64,000 nucleotides of DNA from Candidatus Omnitrophota bacterium. GTDB lineage: Bacteria > Omnitrophota > Omnitrophia > Omnitrophales > JACROU01. The stretch covers positions 1-64,000 of the forward strand of contig JAJDCD010000004.1 in the NCBI GenBank assembly GCA_029261035.1. Reading direction: 5' to 3'. The notes beneath the pieces are model-generated. The model searched no databases. It was not told the DNA's origin and saw only the letters and a list, made by a program, of their open reading frames with translations. A program made the position numbers and the translations under genes. This document shows positions 17,469 through 31,400 of this stretch, in pieces (position 1 is the first letter of the stretch; each line of letters begins with the position of its first letter).

Positions 17469-20400
17469 TTAGGTTCTAACTCGGATGGACCCCTCACCCA
17501 AAACACCCTTCACCTGCTCAAACAACTCCTCGCTGGAATTAACACGAAAACTCTCTCCAGAACTCATAATTGTCTTCTTACCTTTAGCATCTTGAAAGGT
17601 TAAGTAAACAGGTGTCGACCCTCTATGGTCTAGTAATATTTGTCTCACTTGTTCTAAAATCTTTTTGTCCAAACCTGGAGTACTTAAATCTATGGTTAAA
17701 ACACGCGTTAATTTTTTTGTCGCCTCTTCTAATGGAAAAATGTCTGTGGCAATCACAGATGCAATATCTTCTCTTAAATTAATTCTTCCTTTTAAAAAAA
17801 TAGTTTGGTCTTCAATCAAAAGAGATTGTACCTTTTCATAAATATCCGAAAAAACAACAATTTCACAAGCCCCGTCCAAATCTTCAAGTGTAACAAAAGC
17901 CATTTTACGACCTCTTTTAGTCATAATTTCTTTTGAAGTTTGAATAAGCCCTCCCATACTCACTTCTTCTTGGTCCTTAAACTCCCCTAGATTAGAAGAC
18001 GTCGCAGAAGTATATGTATCCAAAATCTTAGAATAGCGTGTTAACGGATGAGAAGTTACATAGAAACCCAACATCTCTTTTTCATATGCCAATAATTGAC
18101 TCTCAGGCCACTCTTCAATTGCAGGCATCTCTGCTAAATCAGCCTCAAAGGATGAGTTTTCATCCATAACATCAAATAAAGATGTCTGTCCTAAATTCCG
18201 ATCCTTTTGTCGTTGATTCGCCATATCAAGAGATCGATCGAGTACAGCCATCAACTGCGCTCTTTTGTTTCCAAAACTATCAAAAGCACCTGCCTTAATT
18301 AAACTTTCAAATACTTTCCGATTCACCACTCTTAAATCTACGTTTTGAGTAAATTGAAAAATAGACTTATACTCCCCATGGTCTTTTCTAGACTCCACAA
18401 TAGCTTCAATAGCAGCGATCCCCACATTTTTTACAGCAGACATTCCAAAACGGATTTCATTATCCGTACAAGTAAAAACAGAATCACTTTCATTCACCGA
18501 AGGGGGTAACACCCCTATCCCTAAACGCTTAGCTTCATCAATATATCTAACTAACTTATCCGTGTTATCTTTTTCCGAAGTCAACAAAGCCGTCATAAAT
18601 TCAATAGCATAATTTGCTTTTAAATACGCCGTCTGAAATGAAACAACTGCATAAGCTGCTGAATGCGATTTGTTAAAACCATACCCTGCGAAATACTCAA
18701 TCAAACTCCAGATTTTTTCAGCTACTTTCACACTCACTTTATTAGCTTTTGCACCTTCAAGAAATTCAATACGTTGCCTCTCCATAACTTCTGGAATTTT
18801 TTTACCAATCGCACGACGTAATAAATCTGCTTTTGCCAAATTAAAACCTGCCAATTTACTCACGATCTGCATCACCTGTTCTTGATATAGAATAACACCA
18901 TACGTTTCTTTTAAAATGGTCTCCAAATCAGGATGATCGTATTGAATAAGGGATGCATCTTGCCTTCTTCGGATAAAATCATCGACCATACCACTTCCCA
19001 AAGGACCTGGTCGGTATAGAGCTAACAAAGCTACAATATCTTCAAATTGAGAAGGTTTCATTTTTTTTAAAATATCTCTCATTCCAGAACTTTCCAACTG
19101 AAACACACCAAATGTCTCTCCATTTGCTAACAGCTCATAAGTTTTATCATCTTCGAAAGACATCGTAGAAAAATCAATTTCTACATTAAGATTCTTTTTT
19201 AGAATTTTTAATGTCTCATCAATAACCGTCAATGTCTTCAGACCCAAAAAATCCATTTTCAACAAACCTATTTTTTCTACAGCCCCCATAGAATACTGAG
19301 TGGAAACAATATCTCCTTGTTTAAAAAGAGGTACATACTCTGGTAAAGGAGCATCTGAAATCACAACACCCGCAGCATGGGTCGATGCGTGGCGAGTATT
19401 CCCTTCTAACATCTTAGAAACATCCATTAAATCCTTAATTTTAGGATCCGAATGAACTTGCTTCTTCAGTTTAGGCTCTTTCTTTAAAGCCTGCGCCAAA
19501 GTAATATTCAATTCCATAGGAATCAGCTTTGCAACCAGGTCGACATCTCCATACGGTATTCCCATAATACGCCCCACATCGCGTATCACACCTCGAGCAG
19601 CCATGGTTCCAAAAGTAATAATTTGAGCCACATTCTCAGTCCCATATTTTTTCTTAACATATTCAATCACTTCGTCACGACGAGCGTAACAAAAGTCGAT
19701 ATCGATATCGGGCATACTTACACGGTCTGGGTTCAAAAACCGTTCAAAAATCAATCCATATTGAATAGGATCCAAGCTTGTAATCCCCAAAGAAAAAGCA
19801 ACAATACTCCCGGCAGCTGAACCTCTACCAGGCCCTACAGGAATATCATTTTCACGGGCATAACGAATAAAATCCCATACAATTAAAAAGTAACTGACAT
19901 AACCCATCTTTTCGATGATAGTTAACTCATAATCCAGTCTATCTTGATATTTCTTAGTTAACTTTCCTACTCTTTCATTTAATCCTGCATCACATAATTC
20001 TCTAAGATATTTTTCTTTTGTTTTTTTCTCAGGAGGAGTAAATAGTGGAAGGTGGAACTTACCAAATTCCAATTCAACATTGCATTGATTAGCAATCTCG
20101 TGTGTCGTTTCTAAACTCTCGGGAAAATCTTTAAATAAAGATTTCATTTCATCTTGGGACTTTAAATAATAATCATCCGAAGACATTCTCAATCGCGCAG
20201 GATCATCTAAAGTGGACCCCGACTGAATACAAATCAAAGCCTCTAAAGACCTAGCATCTTTTCGATGAACATAATGCACATCATTTGAAGCAACAAGTTT
20301 TGCTCCTAATTTTTTCGAAAGAGAACTCAGACCTTCTCTAATTTGAGCTTCTTCAGGAATTCCATGATTCTGAATTTCTAAATAAAAATTATCTTCACCT

Positions 20401-20903
20401 AAACAATCCTGATACTCTTTTATCGTGTTCTCAGCTTCCTCAAATCGTTCTCGAGAAACATAATAACCTGTCTCTCCTTTCAAACCAGAAGAAAGTCCAA
20501 TTAAACCTTCCCCATATTCTTTTAAAGTTTCCTTATCTATTCGAGGCTTGTAATAAAAACCCTCGGTATAAGCAAGACTTGCTAATCTCATCAGGTTTTT
20601 ATAACCCGTTTCGTTTTTTGCCAAAAGAACTAAACGGAAGGAAGCATCTTTAATACCATGCGTAGAACGCTCAAATCGGGAGCTCGGAGCCACGTAAGCT
20701 TCATAACCAAGAATAGGCTTTATTCCTTGGTTCATACATTCTTGATAAAACTCGATTGCCCCAAACATGTTGCCATAATCAGTCATAGCCAATGCTGGAA
20801 AACCTAGCTTTACGGCTTGGCTCACAAGGTCTTTGATTTTACACGCCCCTTCTAAGAGGCTGTATTGAGTATGAAGATGAAGATGTACAAAACGTTTATG
20901 CAT
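17469..20903 (-). CDS. dnaE: DNA polymerase III alpha subunit
   Basis: DnaE (about 1144 residues) is the replicative polymerase. The PHP domain opens with FVHLHLHTQYSLLEGA; the palm holds PDIDIDFCYARRDEVIEYV and GPGRGSAAGSIVAF; the finger and HhH regions follow (YGVILYQEQVMQI, LLRRAIGKKI). An OB fold (MGGLIQTSKEIMTKRGRKMA) lies near the C-terminus. I moved the start from 20963 to the ATG at 20903 because the upstream codons (VTVTSVTVTDQ) are a translated dispersed repeat. No strong Shine-Dalgarno precedes 20903, so its translation signal is weak. No separate proofreading exonuclease domain is present, as in the DnaE1 class. Confidence 0.95.
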   Translation of the reverse strand: MHKRFVHLHLHTQYSLLEGACKIKDLVSQAVKLGFPALAMTDYGNMFGAIEFYQECMNQGIKPILGYEAYVAPSSRFERSTHGIKDASFRLVLLAKNETGYKNLMRLASLAYTEGFYYKPRIDKETLKEYGEGLIGLSSGLKGETGYYVSRERFEEAENTIKEYQDCLGEDNFYLEIQNHGIPEEAQIREGLSSLSKKLGAKLVASNDVHYVHRKDARSLEALICIQSGSTLDDPARLRMSSDDYYLKSQDEMKSLFKDFPESLETTHEIANQCNVELEFGKFHLPLFTPPEKKTKEKYLRELCDAGLNERVGKLTKKYQDRLDYELTIIEKMGYVSYFLIVWDFIRYARENDIPVGPGRGSAAGSIVAFSLGITSLDPIQYGLIFERFLNPDRVSMPDIDIDFCYARRDEVIEYVKKKYGTENVAQIITFGTMAARGVIRDVGRIMGIPYGDVDLVAKLIPMELNITLAQALKKEPKLKKQVHSDPKIKDLMDVSKMLEGNTRHASTHAAGVVISDAPLPEYVPLFKQGDIVSTQYSMGAVEKIGLLKMDFLGLKTLTVIDETLKILKKNLNVEIDFSTMSFEDDKTYELLANGETFGVFQLESSGMRDILKKMKPSQFEDIVALLALYRPGPLGSGMVDDFIRRRQDASLIQYDHPDLETILKETYGVILYQEQVMQIVSKLAGFNLAKADLLRRAIGKKIPEVMERQRIEFLEGAKANKVSVKVAEKIWSLIEYFAGYGFNKSHSAAYAVVSFQTAYLKANYAIEFMTALLTSEKDNTDKLVRYIDEAKRLGIGVLPPSVNESDSVFTCTDNEIRFGMSAVKNVGIAAIEAIVESRKDHGEYKSIFQFTQNVDLRVVNRKVFESLIKAGAFDSFGNKRAQLMAVLDRSLDMANQRQKDRNLGQTSLFDVMDENSSFEADLAEMPAIEEWPESQLLAYEKEMLGFYVTSHPLTRYSKILDTYTSATSSNLGEFKDQEEVSMGGLIQTSKEIMTKRGRKMAFVTLEDLDGACEIVVFSDIYEKVQSLLIEDQTIFLKGRINLREDIASVIATDIFPLEEATKKLTRVLTIDLSTPGLDKKILEQVRQILLDHRGSTPVYLTFQDAKGKKTIMSSGESFRVNSSEELFEQVKGVLGEGSIRVRT

Positions 20904-20928
20904 AATGAGGTTCGTATGGGTTAAACGT

Positions 20929-20963
20929 TGGTCCGTGACAGTCACTGAAGTGACAGTCACCAC
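20929..20963. repeat. Dispersed repeat family A (GTGACAGTCAC), dnaE leader copy
   Basis: Two palindromic cores GTGACAGTCAC separated by TGAA, preceded by TTGGTCC and followed by CAC. The same unit occurs at 26301-26336 and, with small changes, at 25862-25913 and 28141-28173. All copies lie just upstream of minus-strand coding starts and generate false start codons if translated. Confidence 0.9.
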
Positions 20964-21035
20964 TAGCGCAACGCTGGTTTGTGATAACGTGTTCGATTAA
21001 ATGCTGCTCTGTTGTCTGCAAGCCTTCAGGCTTGC

Positions 21036-22571
21036 TTATTCCCATTCAATTGTGGCAGGTGGTTTTGAAGATATGTCGTAGCAAACGCGGTTAATCCCTT
21101 TTACCTCGTTAATAATACGATTCGATATACGAGCCAAAACGTCGTAGGGCAACTTAGCCCAATCTGCTGTCATACCATCTTGGCTCGTTACTGCTCTAAA
21201 AGCCACAGCATTCTCATACGTTCTTTCATCCCCCATCACGCCCACACTTTGAATCGGTAGTAAAACTGTAAATGCTTGCCATACTTTAGAATAAGTCTTC
21301 GAATTTCTAAGTTCTTCAATAGCAATATGATCTGCTTTCCTCAATAAATCACAGCGTTCTTTTGTGATATCCCCCAAAATCCGTACAGCAAGACCTGGGC
21401 CTGGAAATGGGTGCCTATCGATTAAATCACTATGAAGTCCTAATTTTCTTCCAATAACACGAACCTCATCCTTAAACAATTCACGCAAAGGTTCTATTAA
21501 TTTAAATTTTAAATCCTTAGGAAGTCCCCCAACATTATGATGACTCTTAATGACGGCTGTAGGTCCACCATGAGCAGAAACCGATTCGATCACATCTGGA
21601 TAAAGTGTGCCTTGCGCTAAGTATTTTACTTTTCCAATCCTACGCGCTTCTTTAGCAAAAACATCAATAAAAACATGGCCAATAATTTTTCGTTTCTTCT
21701 CTGGATCTGACACATTCTTTAATTTTTTCAAAAACAGATCTTCCGACTTAGCAACTTTAAGATCAATACGGTAATGTTTTTTAAATAAGTCGACAACAGC
21801 TTCTCTTTCATACAATCGAAGCAAGCCATTATCAACAAAAATTGCCTTCAATTGTTTTCCAATAGCTTTATGGATCAAAACAGCAGCAACCGAAGAATCA
21901 ACGCCACCAGACAAACCTAAAACAACGTTATCTTTTCCAACGGTTTCTTTAATTTGTTTAATAGATTCTTTAATAAAATTAGCGGGTGTCCAATTAGGCT
22001 TCAGCCCCGCAATACGAAACAAGAAGTTAGAAATAATCTTAGCTCCTTGAGGTGTATGAACCACCTCTGGATGAAACTGAACACCATAAATTTTTCGTTT
22101 AGAATCTTTCATACTAGCGATAGGAGAATTAGAAGTATGTGCAAGTCGTTTAAACCCAGGAGGTAAACGATCAATATGATCTCCATGGCTCATCCAACAA
22201 TTAAGCTTCTTCCCCAAACCATAAAATAAGTCTGTTCGATCATTCACTAAAAGAGCGGCTGGTCCATACTCTCTAAGCTTCGTTTTGCGCACCTTACCTT
22301 TAAAATGATACCCCAAGAATTGCATTCCATAACATATTCCAAGAACAGGAACACCTAAATCAAAAATGCGTTTATCAGGAAGAGGAGCTTTCTTTGCGTA
22401 CACATTAGAAGGCCCACCAGAAAGAATAATAGCTTTTGGATTGATTTCTTTGATTTTTTTAAAAGAGATATTGTAGGGATGGATTAAACTAAAAACCTTG
22501 GCTTCACGCACTCTTCTAGCAATTAGCTGTGTATACTGTGAACCAAAATCTAGAATTAAAACTTTATCCAT
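21036..22571 (-). CDS. guaA: GMP synthase (glutamine-hydrolysing)
   Basis: GuaA (511 residues) aminates XMP to GMP using glutamine and ATP. The class-I amidotransferase domain has [18 protein letters not shown], the catalytic cysteine in [12 protein letters not shown] and GVQFHPEV. The ATP pyrophosphatase domain has the P-loop [15 protein letters not shown]. The C-terminal dimer domain ends [18 protein letters not shown] as usual. It lies downstream of guaB3 on the same strand, separated by a dispersed repeat, so purine genes cluster here. Confidence 0.97.
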   Translation of the reverse strand: MDKVLILDFGSQYTQLIARRVREAKVFSLIHPYNISFKKIKEINPKAIILSGGPSNVYAKKAPLPDKRIFDLGVPVLGICYGMQFLGYHFKGKVRKTKLREYGPAALLVNDRTDLFYGLGKKLNCWMSHGDHIDRLPPGFKRLAHTSNSPIASMKDSKRKIYGVQFHPEVVHTPQGAKIISNFLFRIAGLKPNWTPANFIKESIKQIKETVGKDNVVLGLSGGVDSSVAAVLIHKAIGKQLKAIFVDNGLLRLYEREAVVDLFKKHYRIDLKVAKSEDLFLKKLKNVSDPEKKRKIIGHVFIDVFAKEARRIGKVKYLAQGTLYPDVIESVSAHGGPTAVIKSHHNVGGLPKDLKFKLIEPLRELFKDEVRVIGRKLGLHSDLIDRHPFPGPGLAVRILGDITKERCDLLRKADHIAIEELRNSKTYSKVWQAFTVLLPIQSVGVMGDERTYENAVAFRAVTSQDGMTADWAKLPYDVLARISNRIINEVKGINRVCYDISSKPPATIEWE

Positions 22572-22591
22572 TATTTTCTCTTGTCATTGTA

Positions 22592-22704
22592 GCGCATAGC
22601 GTAGAGCGTTTAGCGGATAGAAAAACTAAAAGCAAAAACAAAACTCATAAAATCTATTTCTGACCAAGGATCCTATACGCTCTACGCTAAACGCTACCCG
22701 CTAG
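22592..22704. repeat. Dispersed inverted repeat family D (guaA-guaB3 gap)
   Basis: Outer arms AGCGTAGAGCGTTTAGCGGA and its near-reverse complement TACGCTCTACGCTAAACGCT flank about 55 bp. The right arm ends at the guaB3 stop. A related copy occupies 28317-28405 and ends at the stop codon of the first giant gene. The folded RNA would make a long hairpin, possibly acting as a transcript end. Confidence 0.85.
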
Positions 22705-22707
22705 TTG

Positions 22708-23871
22708 TTATTTTTTTCCCATTCCAACTTTTTGTGCAGACTGAAAAACCTTACCTTCTGTTTGAATCGAAGGAGCAATAATAATTTCAGCTAATTGAAA
22801 TTCTCTAATATTTTGAGCTCCAATATTTCCCATACAAGTTCTGATAGCCCCAACCAAGTTCTGAGTTCCATCGTCTAAACGTGCTGGCCCATAAAGAATT
22901 TCTTCCAAGGATCCAGTTGTTCCAACTCTAATACGAGTTCCTCTTGGCAGATTAGCGTGTGGCGTTGCCATTCCCCAGTGAAAACCACGACCTGGAGCTT
23001 CTTGGGTACGCGCAAAAGCAGAACCAACCATCACCCCATCCGAACCGGATGCAAATGCTTTACAAACATCTCCACCAGTAGACATGCCTCCGTCAGTAAT
23101 AATAGGAACGTAACGACCTGTTTTCTTATAGTAGTATTCTCTTGCCGCAGAACAATCTACTGTTGCTGTAACCTGCGGAACACCAATACCCAAAACTCCA
23201 CGAGTGGTACATGCCGCACCTGGCCCAATACCAATTAAGAGACCTGCTACCCCAGTTTCCATCAACTCTAAACAAACCTTATATGTAACACAATTTCCAA
23301 CCACAACAGGAATCTTAAGATCTTTACAAAGGTCGGCAAAATTAACAACCTGATAGGCTTTAGAAATATGTTTGACTGTAGTCACTGTAGATTGAACAAA
23401 AAAAGCATCACAACCCGCTTCTTCAGCAATCTTACCGAACTTAGGAGCGTTTTGAGGAATGGTGCTAACAGCACAAGTTACACCCGCTTTTTTAATCTCT
23501 TCTACTCTTTGACTAATTAATTTTTCCTGAATCGGTTTGGTGTATAACTTTTGAACTAATTCTGTAGCTCGCTCTGTACTTGCATCTGCAATTTCATTCA
23601 GAATAGATTCTGTATCTTCATAACGCGTTTGAATTCCTTCTAAATTTAAAACTGCAAGACCACCTAATTTTCCCATAGCAATTGCAAACTTAGTATCCAC
23701 AACTCCATCCATAGCAGAAGCGATAACCGGAATATCTAACTCAACCCCACCTAAATTTAAAGAAATATCTACTTCATCAGGATTCAAAGTCACATCCCCT
23801 GGAACCAATGCAATTTCATCAAAACCATAACAACGTCTAGCCTTACGACCTTTACCTAGCCACTCTGCCAT
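22708..23871 (-). CDS. GuaB3-type IMP dehydrogenase family protein
   Basis: The 387-residue protein is an IMP dehydrogenase/GMP reductase-family TIM barrel. It has DIPVIASAMDGVVD, the substrate loop with the catalytic-type cysteine in GIGPGAACTTRGVLGIG, PIITDGGMSTGGDVCKA and SDGVMVGSAFA. There are no CBS (Bateman) domains between barrel strands. The MAEWLGKGRKARRCYGFDEI start and overall length match the GuaB3 group of actinobacteria and cyanobacteria rather than canonical GuaB. It lies upstream of guaA, so a role in guanine nucleotide synthesis or recycling is likely; the exact reaction is uncertain. Confidence 0.88.
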   Translation of the reverse strand: MAEWLGKGRKARRCYGFDEIALVPGDVTLNPDEVDISLNLGGVELDIPVIASAMDGVVDTKFAIAMGKLGGLAVLNLEGIQTRYEDTESILNEIADASTERATELVQKLYTKPIQEKLISQRVEEIKKAGVTCAVSTIPQNAPKFGKIAEEAGCDAFFVQSTVTTVKHISKAYQVVNFADLCKDLKIPVVVGNCVTYKVCLELMETGVAGLLIGIGPGAACTTRGVLGIGVPQVTATVDCSAAREYYYKKTGRYVPIITDGGMSTGGDVCKAFASGSDGVMVGSAFARTQEAPGRGFHWGMATPHANLPRGTRIRVGTTGSLEEILYGPARLDDGTQNLVGAIRTCMGNIGAQNIREFQLAEIIIAPSIQTEGKVFQSAQKVGMGKK

Positions 23872-24043
23872 AATATAAAGTCCTCCTGTAGAAAATAAGG
23901 AAAAAAGAGCTTATTTCATGTTTCAAAAATGATAAATATTAGAATTCCTTCACTCCGTTAGGATGACACGGAAGCGGTAGAAGAATCCGACAATCATATC
24001 GAAGTATGGGGTTTTAGTAAAGGGTTTTTTAGCCTTAAAATGA

Positions 24044-24153
24044 GTCATTGCGAGGTATTTCCAAAATGAGCCGCGGCAATCTCAGATAGAATGGGCTTAT
24101 TAGTAAATATCCCGAGATTGCCGCGACTCCAGTCTCACCTACCTCGCAATGAC
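24044..24153. repeat. Dispersed inverted repeat family B (full copy) in the 370-nt guaB3-groEL gap
   Basis: A 110-bp element with terminal inverted repeats GTCATTGCGAGG/CCTCGCAATGAC and inner arms CCGCGGCAATCTC/GAGATTGCCGCG. Part copies lie at 53052-53096 and, in frame, inside the third giant gene at 60785-60824. It contains no open frame and behaves like a small non-autonomous mobile palindrome. The rest of the gap 23872-24241 holds only a terminator at 24170-24204. Confidence 0.88.
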
Positions 24154-24169
24154 ATCGTAAAAAAAAGCA

Positions 24170-24204
24170 TAAAAAAAGGGGTTCCCAAAATGAGGAACCC
24201 CTTA
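24170..24204 (-). terminator. Intrinsic terminator after groEL (24242-25828)
   Basis: On the minus strand AAGGGGTTCC and GGAACCCCTT form a 10-bp stem closed by a short loop, followed by a run of seven T. It lies 38 nt beyond the stop of the second groEL and should end the chaperonin transcript. Confidence 0.88.
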
Positions 24205-24241
24205 AAACTAAAAGCCAAAAACCAATAGCTAAAAACCGTTT

Positions 24242-25972
<1,731 letters not shown>

Positions 25973-25979
25973 CAAATCA

Positions 25980-26267
25980 CTATTCAAAAACTGCTAAGAT
26001 TTCATTTTCTTTTAAAATTTTATGCTTTGTTCCTTCAATAACGATTTCATCTCCGGAATATTTTCCAAAAATAACTTTATCACCTGCTTTAACTTCAAGA
26101 GGTTGAAAGCTTCCGCTTTCCAAAGATTTTCCAGGACCTACAGCAACAACTTTACCTTCCGTCTTTTCTTCTTTAGCTGTATCTGGAAGAATAATTCCAC
26201 CTTTGGTTTTTTCTTCAGCTTTTAAAACTTCAACTAATACTTTATCGCCTAATGGTTTTACTTTCAT
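25980..26267 (-). CDS. groES: Co-chaperonin GroES
   Basis: GroES (95 residues) caps the GroEL ring. MKVKPLGDKVLVEVLKAEEK, the mobile loop KTKGGIILPDTAKE and GDKVIFGKYSGDEI are diagnostic. The start at 26267 (AGGAGAAAGAAAA before ATG) replaces an ATG at 26357 whose first 30 residues (VTVTSVTVTDQ) come from a repeat. It is the only groES in the window and stands between two groEL genes, so it may serve both. Confidence 0.96.
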   Translation of the reverse strand: MKVKPLGDKVLVEVLKAEEKTKGGIILPDTAKEEKTEGKVVAVGPGKSLESGSFQPLEVKAGDKVIFGKYSGDEIVIEGTKHKILKENEILAVFE

Positions 26268-26300
26268 TTTTCTTTCTCCTTTGTCTATCTGAGTTATAAG

Positions 26301-26395
26301 TTGGTCCGTGACAGTCACTGAAGTGACAGTCACCACGAAACTAATCTTTGTTATCAAATTTAAAAGTGACTGTCACCTTGGTGACTGTCACTTTT
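26301..26395. repeat. Dispersed repeat family A, groEL-groES spacer
   Basis: Left block 26301-26336 is identical in pattern to the dnaE leader copy (TTGGTCC, two GTGACAGTCAC cores, CAC). Right block 26364-26395 has two GTGACTGTCAC cores separated by CTTG. The blocks flank about 27 bp and would form nested hairpins in the mRNA ahead of groES. Confidence 0.88.
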
Positions 26396-26430
26396 AAGTA
26401 CCTAAAAGCCAAAAAGATGCTTAGCACTTT

Positions 26431-28107
<1,677 letters not shown>

Positions 28108-28140
28108 TTATCTCCTTAGATTTATTTCTATTTTAAACAT

Positions 28141-28220
28141 TGATCCGTGACAGTCACTAAAGTGACAGTCACCACGAAACTAAACTTATTTAAGTGACTG
28201 TCACCTTGGTGACTGTCACT
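28141..28220. repeat. Dispersed repeat family A, groEL 5' leader copy
   Basis: Blocks 28141-28173 and 28191-28220 carry the same GTGACAGTCAC and GTGACTGTCAC cores as the copies at 26301-26395. They lie between the CIRCE element and the groEL start, so they are within the untranslated leader. Confidence 0.88.
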
Positions 28221-28233
28221 GGCTTTTTCTTTA

Positions 28234-28260
28234 TTAGCACTCTTTGCATCTGAGTGCTAA
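28234..28260 (-). promoter_or_regulatory. CIRCE operator (HrcA binding site)
   Basis: TTAGCACTC, nine spacer bases, GAGTGCTAA: a perfect match to the CIRCE consensus. It sits just downstream of a TAGAAT -10 box, covering the likely transcription start, as expected for HrcA repression. The hrcA gene itself is not in the window. Only the groEL at 26431-28101 has a CIRCE directly upstream. Confidence 0.96.
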
Positions 28261-28269
28261 GGGAAAGAT

Positions 28270-28297
28270 ATTCTATTTATATATAGTTTTTCGTCAA
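28270..28297 (-). promoter_or_regulatory. Sigma-70 promoter of the groEL-groES-groEL locus
   Basis: On the minus strand TTGACG (28292-28297), a 16-nt spacer and TAGAAT (28270-28275). The -10 box ends 10 nt before the CIRCE operator. The 304-nt gap 28102-28405 is thus filled by leader repeats, CIRCE, this promoter and a family D repeat. Confidence 0.8.
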
Positions 28298-28316
28298 GTA
28301 AAAAAATAATAATAGC

Positions 28317-28405
28317 AGGGAGCGTAGAGCATTTAGCGAATAGGCCCTATGTCTTTTTCAAGACAAATGATCCTATCCGCTCTACTCTAAACGCTATCCG
28401 CTAGT
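28317..28405. repeat. Dispersed inverted repeat family D, abutting the first giant gene
   Basis: Arms GAGCGTAGAGCATTTAGCGA and its near-reverse complement CGCTCTACTCTAAACGCTAT flank about 40 bp. It is related to 22592-22704. It ends directly at the giant gene's stop codon and could serve as the 3' hairpin of its mRNA. Confidence 0.85.
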
Positions 28406-31400
28406 CTACGCTGCTTGAGCCGTTCTGATATACCCTTGGAATTCGGTCCAGAGAGATTGCATCAATTGGACGAATTGATCATTGAAGGTAAATACATTGT
28501 TCGCTGCACCCCTTTTAAGGGCAATTTTGATATCTGCTGCCAACTTGTCATAACCTCCTGCTACAGCTAGTTTTGCAGCAACAGAACCAGCAAATAACTG
28601 ATAGGTTGTCCACTGAGAATCTGACAATCGACTTCGGTCTACCGAAATTAACTGAGTTCCATTCAGAAATGCCGCATCTTCCAAATTACTTTTCTCAGCT
28701 AATACCACAAGATGTTTTCCGATATTTTGAGAAGAAACTTCAAGGTCAATGGATGATTTTAATGCATCCACCAATCGAGATAACTTCAAAGACTTTCCAG
28801 AAACATCTTTAAACTCACTGTTTTGTGTAATTAGTTTAATCGTACTCTTAACAGAATCATCAACAACATGAACCAAAACAAGTCTTTGTCCAAGAGCCTG
28901 CTTATCTTTATCGGAAAACTTTAACTGATTAAGAGCATCACCAAAAGCCTCGACATTAGCTTCAGGAGAATCTAAAACCACGACTGCAATATTACCCTCA
29001 TTCGAAAGCAAACTTGTTACAACTTCTTGAGGAGATGTCACCGAAGCCTGTCTTACGGTTACACCCAACTGAGGTTGTGAGGTTCCAAAAAGAGAAGCAA
29101 AAAGACTGTCTTTATTATCCCCCAGATAACCTTCCAAACCTCTAAGCGCTTTTATAACTTCATTCTCTAAACCAAAAATCTGTTTATACATATACTCAAA
29201 TTGCTTATCACTCAACTCAGGTCGTATCAGTTTACCAGCTGCATGCGTTGTTGCTTCAACAACCCCCTCCAATGTTAACCCATATGGATATTCAACAACA
29301 GCACCCAGTTTATTATTTAAAATACTAAGAATACTTTCTTCAACCCCCAAACTCTCTGCGGAAATAACAGACTCATCTTTTTCATCAACTGGCTTAGTTC
29401 CTTCTAATAAATACCAAGGTGTTCTCGCAACTTTTTCAATAAATTCAATCAGTTCACTACGACTCATTGTTTTAGGTAAATTAAAAGAAATTAACTTATC
29501 CCCCATAACAACAGATGGTTCAAAATTTTCCCCCATTAATGGTTTAAAAGCTCCTCTGCTTAATGTATCCACAATTCTTAACCCCAGTTTATTTGAAGTT
29601 GGAGCTATAAGAAATACAGAGCTTACGATGTCTTTCCCCTTACCATCAGAGGAATAACCAACAAAAAAATGAAGCCCTTGTTCTTTAGCAGCACCATTAA
29701 CATCAGATCCAAACAATTTAAAAAAATCAGGAAATAAACCGTCCTCATAATAAGACAGCCCATAAGAATACAAATCAGTATCAAATAGATTCACTTTCTC
29801 AACGGAAACAACGCCCAAACTAGACGCTTCAACAAACTTCGTCTTAGCCAATTCTTCTGCTGGGATTACAAAAGGAATTCCTTTTTTAGCAGCAGCTGTA
29901 GCTGCGATACGAATTGGACGTTCGGTTTGATACTGAATATCTTCATCAGAAATTATGCGGCCATTTACGTTCTCTACTTCTTGTGTCATCATTTCACTCG
30001 TTACCTCAGCAACATCTTGAATAGAAAGAAAGGATATTCTTCGCTCTGTCTGTAAAATTTCGCTTAATTCCATTAAATTCGATATCGATTGAATATCCAG
30101 CCCAAGCTTAACATCGCTCAGACCAGCTTCATCCAGTAATTCAATAACTTTATCAATGTCTGAATAGATTCGAACTAATTTTAATGCTATAGAAAATTCG
30201 ACGTCTGAAAACTCCTCAGACAATTGTTTAATAATGCTAAGTTGAATTTTAAAAAATTCAAGATCTCTATTTAAACTTTTAACAATACCCTTAACACCAA
30301 AATCAGGATTCGCTTCAAAAGGCTCATAACGCAAACCACCAATCAAACCTCTCATCCCGCCTGTTTTAAGTGTGTTTCCTTCCTCATCTTCTCCCACTTC
30401 TGTGCTGGTAGGCGCATCATCTGTCCCAATAACCAAAGATAAATTTCTTGATCTAGCATCGGTAAAAGCCTTATGTAGTGCTGATCTCATTACATTTTTA
30501 TAATGCAGCATCCCTTCTTCAAGGCTAAGCCCTAACGAAGTTAAAACTCCACCTGCACTTGCAGTAAGAACAAGCTTTTCAACGTCATCCATCGCATCGT
30601 CACGTTTAACAACTAGAGCTTGTTTTTTTACTGTCATCTCAGCTAAAGTCCTTTTCTCTTCATTAATCTGCTCTTCTATTTGATCAACAGACTCACTGCG
30701 AGATACTGCTTCTTTTCTTTTTATTAATGTTGATAACTCTTCTCTTAATACGTTAATCCTTCTATCAAGTGAATCAATTTCAATGACTAATGTATCTAAT
30801 TCCTCATCTAAGGTCTCTCTAGATTTCTCTACATTCAACTTATCTTGAGATAAATCTCTAAGTAACCATGGATGCACTTTCATATCATTTAAAAGAATAT
30901 CTCCTATGTCCATTCTTAGAGAAGCATCAACTGTAGGTTGAGCCTCTGAGTCAATATTAAAAGTAAAACCAGCCGCATCTTCAAATAACGCATACTTTTC
31001 TTGTGTTGAAGCACCACCTAAATCACTTATATTCTCAGCCGCTAAATTCTTAGCCACTTTTTCAAATGCCTCAATCACTACCGAAACTGAAGAATAACCT
31101 AATGCCGCCAAACCTTTTCCATATTCTTCCTGCCCTGGAACAGAAGGATCATTACCACAGTAGCCACACTTCACTATACTTGAAAGAATCAAATATGCTT
31201 TATCTCGATCACCTTCTTTTAAAGCTGCCTTCGCCTCTTTAATTGCACTTTCATTAAAAATCTTTGCTTGCCCCGTCACCATCGCATTCCAACGAATAAC
31301 TGCAGGACCATAAGCGGTTGCATTATTTTTTAACGAAGGATCTCCTGTGTTACGATCAATTCGGTAAATCGTTTGCAATGCATCATTACCACCCGTTGAA

